Below, in pieces: positions 25,493-34,177 of a stretch of 64,000 bases of DNA. Origin of the DNA: Frondihabitans sp. 762G35 (GTDB taxonomy: Bacteria > Actinomycetota > Actinomycetes > Actinomycetales > Microbacteriaceae); NCBI RefSeq assembly GCF_002074055.1, contig NZ_CP014619.1, positions 1,674,001 to 1,738,000 on the forward strand, given 5' to 3'. The notes under the pieces were generated by a model. It worked only from the letters and a program-made list of their open reading frames with translations, ran no database searches and was not told the DNA's origin. The position numbers were made by a program, and so were the translations under genes. Position 1 is the stretch's first letter; every line of letters starts with the position of its first letter.

Positions 25493-26377
25493 CTAGGAAC
25501 GGTGTTTCTTGGGCAGGCGGTCTTCGGGCGGGATGATGTCGACCGGCGTCGTCTGCGAGAGCAGCTTGACGTAGGGGTCGACGGTCGTGCGGAGGACCTC
25601 GTCGACGTCGCCGTGGCCGATGACGCGCCCGGAGCGGAGCACCAGGATGCGGTCGGTCACGGCGCGCGCCTCGGCGACCGATGACGTCACCACGACCGCG
25701 GAGAACCGGCGGTCGGAGTGCAGACCGCGGAGGAGTTCGAGCACGGAGTGCCTCACGATGACGTCCACGCCGCGGGCGGGTTCGTCGGCGATCAGGATGC
25801 GGGGCTCGAGGACGAGGCTCCTGGCCAGGGCGATCCGCTGCCGCTGGCCGGCCGACAGCTCCCAGGTCTGCTTGAGCATGGTGCTCATCGGCAGGCTCAC
25901 CGCATCGACCAGCCCCGCGACGAGGCGGCCCGCCACCTTGCGGTCGAACCGGCGGTCACGCTCGTAGAGCGGTTCGGCGACCGCCTCGCCGACCGTGAGA
26001 TCGGGATTGAGCCTCTCGCCGTCCTCCTGACCCAGGAAGCCGACGGTGGCCGTGAGGCGGTCGCGCGACCGCTTGGAGAGCGACTTCACCCGCTGCCCGA
26101 GCACGTACGCCTCGCCCCCCACGATGGTCGGCGACCCCTCCGGGCCGCGGCCGACGTAGGCGAGCCCCGCCAGAGCCTGCGCCAGCGTCGATTTGCCGGA
26201 GCCGCTCTCCCCCAGCACCGCGAGGATCTCGCCCTCGCGGACCGTCAGGGAGACCCCGTCGACAGCGCGCACCTCGGGTCGACCGGCGCGGGCGGGGTAG
26301 AGCAGCGAGAGGTCGTCCGCGACGATGACGGCCGCGGCCGACGACTCCTGCGGTGCTCCCGCGGACGTGTCGGTCAC
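25493..26377 (-). CDS. third ABC ATPase of the peptide-transport operon, H-loop His replaced
   Basis: A 294-residue ATP-binding protein. Walker A GESGSGKST, signature LSAGQRQR and Walker B ILIADEP are intact. The D-loop reads ARGVD and the switch segment reads VVVTSSVAEA, so the usual His of the H-loop is Ser. It overlaps the double-ATPase gene by GTGA and is translated from the same mRNA. Since the preceding gene already supplies two ATPase domains, this one is extra; a regulatory or specialised role is inference. Confidence 0.82.
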   Translation of the reverse strand: MTDTSAGAPQESSAAAVIVADDLSLLYPARAGRPEVRAVDGVSLTVREGEILAVLGESGSGKSTLAQALAGLAYVGRGPEGSPTIVGGEAYVLGQRVKSLSKRSRDRLTATVGFLGQEDGERLNPDLTVGEAVAEPLYERDRRFDRKVAGRLVAGLVDAVSLPMSTMLKQTWELSAGQRQRIALARSLVLEPRILIADEPARGVDVIVRHSVLELLRGLHSDRRFSAVVVTSSVAEARAVTDRILVLRSGRVIGHGDVDEVLRTTVDPYVKLLSQTTPVDIIPPEDRLPKKHRS

Positions 26378-28068
26378 GAGCGGGACTCGCGGTCGAGGGC
26401 CGCCAGGGCGAGGCGCCGGGACGCCTGCTCCGCAGGATCCGGGACGGGGAGCGAGGCGAGGAGCCTCCGCGTGTAGACCTCCTCCGGTGCACCGAGCACC
26501 TGGTCGTTGGGGCCCATCTCGATGAGGTCGCCGTGGTACAGGACCCCGATCCGGTCGGCCAGGAGGTTCACCACGGCGAGGTCGTGGCTGATGAAGAGCG
26601 CCGCGAAGCCCAGGTCCTTCTGGAGCTCCGCGAACAGCTCGAGGACTCGCGCCTGGACGGAGACGTCGAGGGCGCTGGTCGGTTCGTCGGCGATCAGGAG
26701 GCTCGGCTCCAGCGCGAGCGAGCGGGCGAGGCTGGCCCGCTGGCGCTGGCCGCCGCTCAGCTCGTGCGGATAGCGGTCGCCGAACGCGCGGGGCAGCTGG
26801 ACGGCCTCGAGGAGCTCGTCGACGCGCTTCCGCGCGACCCGGGCATCCTGCGCGCGACCGTGCACGATGAGGGGTTCCGCGACGCACTCGGCGATCGTGA
26901 GGAGCGGGTTGAAGCTCGACGCGGGGTCCTGGAAGACGAATCCGATGTCGGCGCGCTTCGGCTTGAAGTCGCGCTCCCGGACACCGTTCATCTCGACCCC
27001 GAGGACCTCCAGCGAGCCGCCCGTGACGCGGGTGAGACCGGCGATGGCGCGTCCGATCGTGGTCTTGCCCGACCCCGACTCCCCCACGAGGCCGAGCACC
27101 TGACCGCGCGCGATGGTGAAGTCGACGCCCTTGACGGCGCGGAAGCCGGAGCGGCCGAGCCGACCGGGGTACTCGATCTCGAGGGAGCGCGCGCGGACGA
27201 CGATCTCGGCGTCGTCCGCCGGCGCCTCCTGCCGGCCCCGGGCCTCGAGGCGCGGGACGGAGCCCAGGAGGCGCTTGGTGTAGTCGTCTTGAGGCGACGC
27301 GAAGAGGTCGGTCGCGCTCGCCTGCTCGACGACCTTCCCGAGGTACATCACGGCCACGCGGTCGGCGAGGTCGGCGACGACGCCCATGTTGTGGGTGATC
27401 AGCACGATCGCCGTGCCGAACTCGTCGCGGCAGCGCCGGAGGAGGTCGAGGATCTCGGCCTGCACCGTCACGTCGAGCGCCGTCGTCGGTTCGTCGGCCA
27501 CGATGACCGCGGGATCGAGGACGAGAGCCATCGCGATGACGACGCGCTGCTTCTGACCGCCCGAGAACTGGTGCGGGTAGTAGTCGACGCGGGTCTCGGG
27601 GTCGGGGATGCCGACGCGGCCGAGGATGTCGATCGCCCGGCGCCGGGCCTCCTTCCGGGAGACCTTGCCGTGCGCGCGGATGCCCTCCGCGATCTGCCAG
27701 CCGACCGTGTACACCGGGTTGAGGGCCGTCGACGGCTCCTGGAAGACCATGGCGACGTCGGTGCCGCGGAGCTCGCGGACCCGCTTCGGCCCGACCGTCA
27801 GGACGTCCTGACCCGTGAGCAGGACGGCGCCGGTCGCGACCGCCGTCTCGGGCAGGAGCCCCAGGATGGTCTTGGCCGTGACCGTCTTGCCGGAGCCGGA
27901 CTCGCCCACGATCGCGAGCACCTCGCCGGCGCGGACGTCGAGGGTCACGCCCTGGACCGCGTTGACGTCGCCGCCGTCGGTGGCGAAGGTCACCTCGAGG
28001 TCCCGGATGTCGACGGCGCGAGCTCGGTCGTCGCGCGGCACGGAGACGGGGTTCGCCTGATCGGTCAT
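26374..28068 (-). CDS. fused double-ATPase subunit of a peptide-type ABC importer (DppD-DppF)
   Basis: A 564-residue protein with two ABC domains in tandem. Domain 1: GESGSGKTVTAK, FSGGQKQR, VIVADEPTTALD, VLITHNMG. Domain 2: GESGSGKTTIGR, LSGGQRQR, LLIADEPTSALD, LFISHDLA. Both have complete catalytic sets. It should energise import of oligopeptides or related solutes with the permeases immediately upstream. The start overlaps the preceding permease stop (ATGA). Confidence 0.9.
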   Translation of the reverse strand: MTDQANPVSVPRDDRARAVDIRDLEVTFATDGGDVNAVQGVTLDVRAGEVLAIVGESGSGKTVTAKTILGLLPETAVATGAVLLTGQDVLTVGPKRVRELRGTDVAMVFQEPSTALNPVYTVGWQIAEGIRAHGKVSRKEARRRAIDILGRVGIPDPETRVDYYPHQFSGGQKQRVVIAMALVLDPAVIVADEPTTALDVTVQAEILDLLRRCRDEFGTAIVLITHNMGVVADLADRVAVMYLGKVVEQASATDLFASPQDDYTKRLLGSVPRLEARGRQEAPADDAEIVVRARSLEIEYPGRLGRSGFRAVKGVDFTIARGQVLGLVGESGSGKTTIGRAIAGLTRVTGGSLEVLGVEMNGVRERDFKPKRADIGFVFQDPASSFNPLLTIAECVAEPLIVHGRAQDARVARKRVDELLEAVQLPRAFGDRYPHELSGGQRQRASLARSLALEPSLLIADEPTSALDVSVQARVLELFAELQKDLGFAALFISHDLAVVNLLADRIGVLYHGDLIEMGPNDQVLGAPEEVYTRRLLASLPVPDPAEQASRRLALAALDRESRS

Positions 28069-29084
28069 GAGGTCGCCTCCTCGGCGGATCCGGTGCCCGC
28101 GGGCGTGTTCGTGAGCGACGGGACCGACTTCGTGCGGCGGGCACGGCGGCGGGTCCGGAGTCGCGGGTCGGCGAGGTCGTTGAGGCTCTCGCCGACGAGG
28201 GTGACGCCCAGGACGAGCAGGACGATCGCGGCGCCCGGGAAGACGCCCGTCCACCAGATCCCGCTCGCGGTGTCGGAGAGGGCGCGGTTGAGGTCGTAGC
28301 CCCACTCCGCGGCGGCCGTCGGGCCGATGCCGAAGCCGAGGAAGCCGAGCGACGCCAGCGTCAGGATCGCCTCGGACGCGTTGAGCGTCAGGATGAGGGG
28401 CAGGCTCCTGGTCGCGTTCCGCAGCACGTGCTTGAACATGATGCGAGCGGTCGACGATCCGACCACCTTCGACGACTCGACGAACGCCTCGGCCTTGAGC
28501 CTCACGGCCTCGGCGCGCACGACGCGGAAGTACTGCGGCACGAAGACGACCGTGATGGAGATGCCCGCGGAGACGATTCCCCCCAGGAGACTGGACTGGC
28601 CGCCGCTGATGACGATCGACACGACGATCGCCAGCAGGAGCGACGGGAACGCGTAGACCGCGTCGGCCACGACCACGAGCACCCGGTCGAGCCAGCCGCC
28701 GAGGTAGCCGGAGACGAGACCGAGCGTCACGCCGATGAGGACCGACAGGACGACGGCCACGATCACGACGGAGACGGCGGTCTGGGTGCCCCAGACCACG
28801 CGGCTGAACACGTCGTAGCCGCCGACGGTCGTGCCCCAGAGGTGCGTCGCCGAGGGCGGCGCCTGGCGCGGGAACGCCGCTCCCGACGACCCGCTCTGCT
28901 GGGCGAAGCCGTAGGGGGCCACGAGCGGGGCGAAGACGGCGGTCAGGAGGAACACGGCGCAGATCACGAGGCCGGTCACGAGCATCCCGCGCTGCAGACC
29001 GACGCTGCGGCGGAGCTGCGCGACGATCGGGAGGCGCTTCCAGAGGGGGGCGCGCTGGTCGAGCGCGGCCGGTGTGGTGGTCAT
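28065..29084 (-). CDS. peptide-type ABC importer permease (DppC-like)
   Basis: A 339-residue inner permease with about six membrane helices and the binding-protein-dependent transport motif in its C-terminal half (VRAEAVRLKAEAFVESSKVV, then LASLGFLGFGIGP). It carries the N-terminal extension typical of DppC/OppC. The stop of DppB lies 1 base before the ATG and its own stop overlaps the ATPase start, so the operon is tightly coupled. Confidence 0.9.
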   Translation of the reverse strand: MTTTPAALDQRAPLWKRLPIVAQLRRSVGLQRGMLVTGLVICAVFLLTAVFAPLVAPYGFAQQSGSSGAAFPRQAPPSATHLWGTTVGGYDVFSRVVWGTQTAVSVVIVAVVLSVLIGVTLGLVSGYLGGWLDRVLVVVADAVYAFPSLLLAIVVSIVISGGQSSLLGGIVSAGISITVVFVPQYFRVVRAEAVRLKAEAFVESSKVVGSSTARIMFKHVLRNATRSLPLILTLNASEAILTLASLGFLGFGIGPTAAAEWGYDLNRALSDTASGIWWTGVFPGAAIVLLVLGVTLVGESLNDLADPRLRTRRRARRTKSVPSLTNTPAGTGSAEEATS

Positions 29085-29085
29085 C

Positions 29086-30177
29086 TCAGTACCTCACTCG
29101 CGGGTCGATGAACGCCGCGACGATGTCGACGATGAAGTTGGTGACGGCGACGATGACGGCCAGCAGGGCGACGATGCCCTGGACGGCGACGAAGTCCCGG
29201 GCCGACAGGTAGTACTGGAGCTCGAAGCCGAGCCCGCGCCAGCCGAAGGTCGTCTCGGTGAGGACGGATCCGCCGAGCAGCATGGCGATCTGGAGGCCCA
29301 TCACGGTGATGATCGGGATGAGCGCGGGCTTCAGGGCGTGCATCCGTACCAGCCGGAACTCCGACACCCCGCGCGACCGGGCCGCGTCGATGTAGTCGGC
29401 CCCGAGGGTGCCGATCACGTTCGTCCGCGTCAGGCGCAGGAAGATGCCGCCCGTGATGAGGCCCAGGGCGAGCGCCGGCATGACGGCGTGCGCGAGCACG
29501 TCGCTGATGATGACGGAGTTGCCGGTGCGGAGCGCGTCGATCAGGTAGATGCCGGTCGGGTTCGGGATGGTCCCGAGCGCGAGCTCCACCCGTGTGCTCG
29601 CCCGCCCACCCAGCGGCAGCACCCCGAGCCAGATGGCGAAGACGAGTTTCAGGAGGAGCCCGGCGAAGAAGACGGGCGTCGCGTAGGTGAAGATGGCGAA
29701 GACGCGCAGGATGACGTCGGGCCAGCGGTCGCGGACGTAGGCCGCCAGCATGCCGAGGGGCAGGCCGATGATCAGCGCGACGATGAGCGCGTAGAAGACG
29801 AGCTCCACGGTGGCCCCGCCGTAGCTGAGGAGGATGTCGCTGATCCGACGGTGGTCGGTCAGCGTCGTGCCGAAGTCGCCGCGGACGAGCTGTCCGAGGT
29901 ACTCGCCGTACTGCACGACGATCGGCCGGTCGTAACCGGCCGCGTGCAGTCGCTCCTGCAGCTGCGCCGGCGTGAGCCGACCGCCGACCGACGCGGTGAT
30001 CGGGTTGCCGACCACGCGCATGAGGAAGAACACGAGGGTCACCAGGATGAAGACCGTCGGGAAGATGAGGAGGAACCGGATGAGGACGTACCGGCCGAGG
30101 CCGCCTCCCCGGGTCTTTCCGCGGGAGGGGGTGCCGACCGAGGGGGCGGTGGGCGAAGTGTCGTTCAGAACCGTCAC
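29086..30177 (-). CDS. peptide-type ABC importer permease (DppB-like)
   Basis: A 363-residue permease. The first helix block RYVLIRFLLIFPTVFILVTL and the EAA-type loop YIDAARSRGVSEFRLVRMHA are characteristic of DppB/OppB. The N-terminal 25 residues are polar and basic. Start is GTG. It follows the binding-protein gene after a 188-base gap that contains a nested hairpin, which may reduce permease relative to binding-protein expression. Confidence 0.9.
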   Translation of the reverse strand: MTVLNDTSPTAPSVGTPSRGKTRGGGLGRYVLIRFLLIFPTVFILVTLVFFLMRVVGNPITASVGGRLTPAQLQERLHAAGYDRPIVVQYGEYLGQLVRGDFGTTLTDHRRISDILLSYGGATVELVFYALIVALIIGLPLGMLAAYVRDRWPDVILRVFAIFTYATPVFFAGLLLKLVFAIWLGVLPLGGRASTRVELALGTIPNPTGIYLIDALRTGNSVIISDVLAHAVMPALALGLITGGIFLRLTRTNVIGTLGADYIDAARSRGVSEFRLVRMHALKPALIPIITVMGLQIAMLLGGSVLTETTFGWRGLGFELQYYLSARDFVAVQGIVALLAVIVAVTNFIVDIVAAFIDPRVRY

Positions 30178-30266
30178 TGGGGAGCGTTCGCTTTCGTCGT
30201 GGCTCGCCGCCGCCTCTCGGCCGCGGGGGCCGCTGCTGCGTCGTCGCAGGAGTGCCTTGATCAGAG

Positions 30267-30319
30267 GGATGGGGCGCCCGCCGGACCGGATTCCTCCGGT
30301 CGGGGCGAGCGCCCCATCC
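30267..30319 (-). terminator. nested hairpin between binding-protein and permease genes
   Basis: An outer 11-bp stem, GGATGGGGCGC (30267-30277) with GCGCCCCATCC (30309-30319), encloses a perfect inner 7-bp stem GACCGGA-TTCC-TCCGGTC (30284-30301). There is no clear T-run. It is likely an attenuator or mRNA 3'-end stabiliser that gives more binding protein than permease. Confidence 0.7.
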
Positions 30320-30365
30320 TGGTCACGTGTCCGTCCACCCTAGCGGGCGGTCACGCACGGTCCCG

Positions 30366-32024
30366 TCAGCGCGAGAGGGCCGCGTAGCGGAACTTGAAGG
30401 AGGCGTCGAGCGTCTTGTCGACACCCTGGACGTCCTTCGCCGAGACCGCGACCTGGTTGCCCTGGAGCAGCGGGAGGGTCGAGATGTCCTTCGCGACGAG
30501 CGTCTGGATCTCCTGGATGTCCTTCGTGCGGGCCGACTGGTCGGTCTCGCTGCGCTGCTTCTCGATGAGGGCGTCGACCTGCTTGTTCTCGTAGTGGTTC
30601 AGCAGGAACCCGCCGGGGACCTCCTTGCCGTCGGCACCGGCCGAGGGCAGGAAGAACGGGGTCAGGTAGTTGTCGGCGTCGCTGTAGTCGGGGAACCAGC
30701 CGAGCTGGTACTCCGGGTAGGCGTCCTTCGTGCGCTGCTCGCTGTAGGTGTCGTAGAGCGTCGACTGCAGGTTGACCGTGAAGAGGCCCGTCTTCTCGAG
30801 CTGGGTCTTCAGCGCCGCGTACTCGTCGTCGGACGACGCACCGTAGTGATCGGGCGTGTACTGGAGGTTCAGCGTGACCGGGGTCGTGACTCCTGCGCTC
30901 TGGAGGGTCGACTTCGCCTTGCTGACGTCGGGCCCGCCGTTGCCGTCGCCGTACAGGTCTTTGAAGGGCGTGATGGCGCCGGTCAGACCGTCGGGGACGT
31001 ACGAGTAGAGCGGCGTGTAGCTGCCCTTGTAGACGCCGCTCGAGATGGCCTCGCGGTCGACGGAGTCGGCGACGGCCTGGCGGACGGCCAGCGACTTCGC
31101 GGCGTCGGCCTCGGGGGTCTTGGCGCCGAACGGCATCGTGTCGAAGTTGAACACGACGTAGCGGATCTCGCCGCCGGGGCCGTCGTGGACGGTGAGCTTG
31201 CTGTCTTTCTTGAGCGACGCGAGGTCGGTCGGGCTCAGCGAGCGGAACGCCACGTCGACGTCGCCCTTCTGCACGGCGAGCTTGAGGTCGGTCTCGCTCG
31301 TGAAGTACTGAGCGGTGATGCTCTTCGTCTTCGCACCTCCGAGGAGGCCCTTGTAGCCGTCAAACGACTTGTACTCGATGAGCTCCTTGGGCTTGTACTG
31401 GGTGATCTCGTACTGGCCGGCGAACGCCTTGCCCTTCACGATGTCGGCGTCGGACGTGACCTTCGTCGCGCTGAAGACCTGCTCGTCGACGATGGGGCCG
31501 GCCGGGCTCGAGAGGACCTGGGGCCACGTCTGGTCGTTCGGGGTCTTGAGCGTGAAGACGACCGTCTCGGGATCGGGGTCGGCGACGCTCTTCATGTTGC
31601 TGATGAGCGAGGTCGGGCCCTGGGGGTCGTTGATCGTCAGGAGGCGCTGGAAGGTGAACTTCACGTCGGAGGACGTGAGCGCGTCGCCGTTGGCGAACTT
31701 CAGCCCGGATTTGAGCTTCACCGTGTACTCGGTGGGCGAGGTGAACTCCGCGCTCGTGGCGATGTCGGGCTTCACGTCGGGCGAGCCGTAGGGGGTGTTG
31801 AGCAGGAAGGGGTAGACCTGGTTCATCACGGCGAAGGAGCCGTTGTCGTACGACCCGGCCGGGTCGAGGGAGACGATCACGTCCGAGGTGCCGACAATGA
31901 GGCCGTCGAGGCTCGACGTGGTGGTCGAGGAGGTCGATGCGCAGCCGCTGAGGACGAGGCCGGTGGCGGCGACGCCGACGGCTCCGATCATCACGCGTCG
32001 ACCGAGGGAGGACTTCGATATCAC
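30366..32024 (-). CDS. peptide-type ABC importer substrate-binding lipoprotein (SBP family 5)
   Basis: A 552-residue exported lipoprotein. The signal peptide ends in the lipobox VLSGC with Cys28. The mature protein has the family 5 layout, including LKSGLKFANGDALTSSDVKF and DAYPEYQLGWFPDYSDADNY, found in DppA/OppA proteins. It delivers substrate to the permeases encoded downstream. The GTG start follows AAGGGG. The ligand is unknown. Confidence 0.92.
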   Translation of the reverse strand: MISKSSLGRRVMIGAVGVAATGLVLSGCASTSSTTTSSLDGLIVGTSDVIVSLDPAGSYDNGSFAVMNQVYPFLLNTPYGSPDVKPDIATSAEFTSPTEYTVKLKSGLKFANGDALTSSDVKFTFQRLLTINDPQGPTSLISNMKSVADPDPETVVFTLKTPNDQTWPQVLSSPAGPIVDEQVFSATKVTSDADIVKGKAFAGQYEITQYKPKELIEYKSFDGYKGLLGGAKTKSITAQYFTSETDLKLAVQKGDVDVAFRSLSPTDLASLKKDSKLTVHDGPGGEIRYVVFNFDTMPFGAKTPEADAAKSLAVRQAVADSVDREAISSGVYKGSYTPLYSYVPDGLTGAITPFKDLYGDGNGGPDVSKAKSTLQSAGVTTPVTLNLQYTPDHYGASSDDEYAALKTQLEKTGLFTVNLQSTLYDTYSEQRTKDAYPEYQLGWFPDYSDADNYLTPFFLPSAGADGKEVPGGFLLNHYENKQVDALIEKQRSETDQSARTKDIQEIQTLVAKDISTLPLLQGNQVAVSAKDVQGVDKTLDASFKFRYAALSR

Positions 32025-32196
32025 GGTGTTAACCCCTTAGGTTGTGGTGAACTCCGGGCGTGACAGCGTGGCTGGCACTGCGGTGGTGGGCGCCCCGGGT
32101 GAACCATTCGTAACACAAGACGGGTCTTCGGCTGCGATTGAGCGCGAAGTGTTTACAGGGTCGCAACGCGCGGCGACGCGATCGTGCGCCGGGGCG

Positions 32197-34104
32197 TCAT
32201 TCGTTGCGCAGCCGACGGCGCGCCGCTTCGACATCGACCAGTTTCTGTGCGATCTGACGCCGACGATCCGGTTCGGTCGCGGCGTCGGTGCGGTGCATCT
32301 GGCCGAGCAGCTCCGCCTTCTGGCGCAGCAGATCGCGTTCGACGAGCGATGACAGGATGCCCGTGGCGTAGAGCGCCATGTCGCTGCCCTCGCGCTCCGG
32401 GAGCGGCCCCACGGCGAGCTCCTTGACCAGCCCCGCGAACGGACCCGGCGTCTGGTCGAGGACGGCCCCGAGGAAGTCGGGTGCGGTCAGCTGATCGAGG
32501 CTCGCGGCGACGGCGTCGCGCACGACCGCCAGGGAGCCGTTGACGAACTGGGCGAACGCCGCCTGGGCGACGAGCGAGCTGTCGGCCGCCGCGGGGTACT
32601 GGAGGATCGCCATCAGCGCGTCGCGCTCCATGCGCGTGGCCAGGTCGTCGGGCAGGCGCAGGATGCTCGGGCCCTCGTCGACCGGCTCCGGCTCGGGCAG
32701 GCTCGTGATCGACTGGCGCGAGGGATCGCTCGACGGGGCGAGGCGCTCGACAGCCTTCGGTGCTGCGGCCACAGCGCGGCGGGCGGCGTCGACGGCGGTG
32801 CCGACCTCCGAGGGATCGAGCCCGAGCCAGCCGGCGAGCGACCTGATGTAGCCCTGCGTCAGCGAGGCGTCGCGGATCCCGGCGACGACCGGCGCCGACG
32901 AGCGGAGGGCCGCCACTCGACCCTCCACCGTCTCGAGGTCGTGACCGTCGAGGGTCCGCTTGATCATGAACTCGAACATCGGCCGCTTGCCCTCGACGAG
33001 GCGGCGGACGGCGTCGTCGCCGCGATTGAGGCGGAGGTCGCAGGGGTCGAGGCCGTCGGGGGCGACAGCGACGAACGTCTGCGCCGCGAACCGCTGCTCC
33101 TCGGCGAAGGCTCGGCTGGCCGCCCGCTGGCCGGCCTCGTCGGGATCGAAGGTGAACACGACCTCGCCGAGGGTCGACGCGTCGGCCCCGCGGACGTCGC
33201 CGAGCATCGGGCGCAGCACCTTGATGTGGTCGACGCCGAACGACGTGCCGCAGGTGGCGACGGCGGTCGTGACCCCGGCGAGGTGGCAGGCCATGACGTC
33301 GGTGTAGCCCTCCACGATGACCACGCGCTTGGACTTCGAGATGTCGCGGCGGGCGAGGTCGAGCCCGTAGAGGACCTGCGACTTGTGGTAGATCGGCGTC
33401 TCGGGGGTGTTCAGGTATTTGGGGCCGTTGTCGTCCTCGAGGAGCTTCCGCGCACCGAAGCCGATCGTGGCGCCCGTGACGTCGCGGATCGGCCAGATCA
33501 GCCGCCCGCGGAACCGGTCGTAGGCGTTGCGGTCGCCCTGGCTCAGGATGCCCGCGGTCACGAGCTCCTCCTCGGTGAAGCCGCGCCCCTTGAGGAGCGA
33601 CCGCACGGCGTCGAACGACTTCGGCGCGAAGCCGACGCCGAAACGCTCGGCGGCCGCTGGGTCGAATCCGCGCTCCCCCAGGAACCGGCGCGCAGGATCC
33701 GCCTCCGCGCTCGTCAACTGCTCGACGTAGAACTCGCGCGCGGCCTCGTTCGCGGCCAGGAGTCGCGCCCGGTTTCCGTGGTCGCTGGCCTGCCCGCCGT
33801 CCTCGTAGTGGAGGGTGAAGTTGATGCGGGCGGCCATCCGCTCGACGGCCTCCTGGAACGTCGTGTGGTCGGTCTTCTGGATGAAGCTGAACACGTCGCC
33901 GTCCTCTCCGCAGCCGAAGCAGTGGTAGCGGCCGACCTGGGGACGCACGTGGAAGCTGGGGCTGCGCTCGTCGTGGAACGGGCAGAGGCCCTTCATCGAG
34001 CCGATCCCCGCACCCTTGAGGGTCACGTAGTCGGAGACGACGTCGGCGATGTTGACGCGGGAACGGACTTCGTCGATGTCTCCGCGCTTGATCAGTCCAG
34101 CCAC
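32197..34104 (-). CDS. dnaG: DNA primase
   Basis: Makes RNA primers at the replication fork. 635 residues. The CHC2 zinc finger is complete (Cys41, His44, Cys62, Cys65 in CPFHDE and HCFGCGEDGD). The Toprim core has VVIVEGYTDVMACHLAG with the catalytic Glu and FDPDEAG with the acidic pair. The GTG at 34104 follows GGAGGGTCACCCC. It forms the classic actinobacterial dusB-dgt-dnaG unit. Confidence 0.96.
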   Translation of the reverse strand: MAGLIKRGDIDEVRSRVNIADVVSDYVTLKGAGIGSMKGLCPFHDERSPSFHVRPQVGRYHCFGCGEDGDVFSFIQKTDHTTFQEAVERMAARINFTLHYEDGGQASDHGNRARLLAANEAAREFYVEQLTSAEADPARRFLGERGFDPAAAERFGVGFAPKSFDAVRSLLKGRGFTEEELVTAGILSQGDRNAYDRFRGRLIWPIRDVTGATIGFGARKLLEDDNGPKYLNTPETPIYHKSQVLYGLDLARRDISKSKRVVIVEGYTDVMACHLAGVTTAVATCGTSFGVDHIKVLRPMLGDVRGADASTLGEVVFTFDPDEAGQRAASRAFAEEQRFAAQTFVAVAPDGLDPCDLRLNRGDDAVRRLVEGKRPMFEFMIKRTLDGHDLETVEGRVAALRSSAPVVAGIRDASLTQGYIRSLAGWLGLDPSEVGTAVDAARRAVAAAPKAVERLAPSSDPSRQSITSLPEPEPVDEGPSILRLPDDLATRMERDALMAILQYPAAADSSLVAQAAFAQFVNGSLAVVRDAVAASLDQLTAPDFLGAVLDQTPGPFAGLVKELAVGPLPEREGSDMALYATGILSSLVERDLLRQKAELLGQMHRTDAATEPDRRRQIAQKLVDVEAARRRLRNE

Positions 34105-34177
34105 GGGGTGACCCTCCGTCGTGTCGATCCGCGGGTGGGCCGGGTCTCGTCGGCCGAGGCCGGCACAGCGGGCCCCC

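Noticed and set aside
25493-28144. An 883-codon frame that seems to encode one giant ABC protein
   Set aside because: The first two thirds are an out-of-frame shadow; the real genes are a 564-residue double ATPase and a 294-residue ATPase joined by a GTGA overlap.
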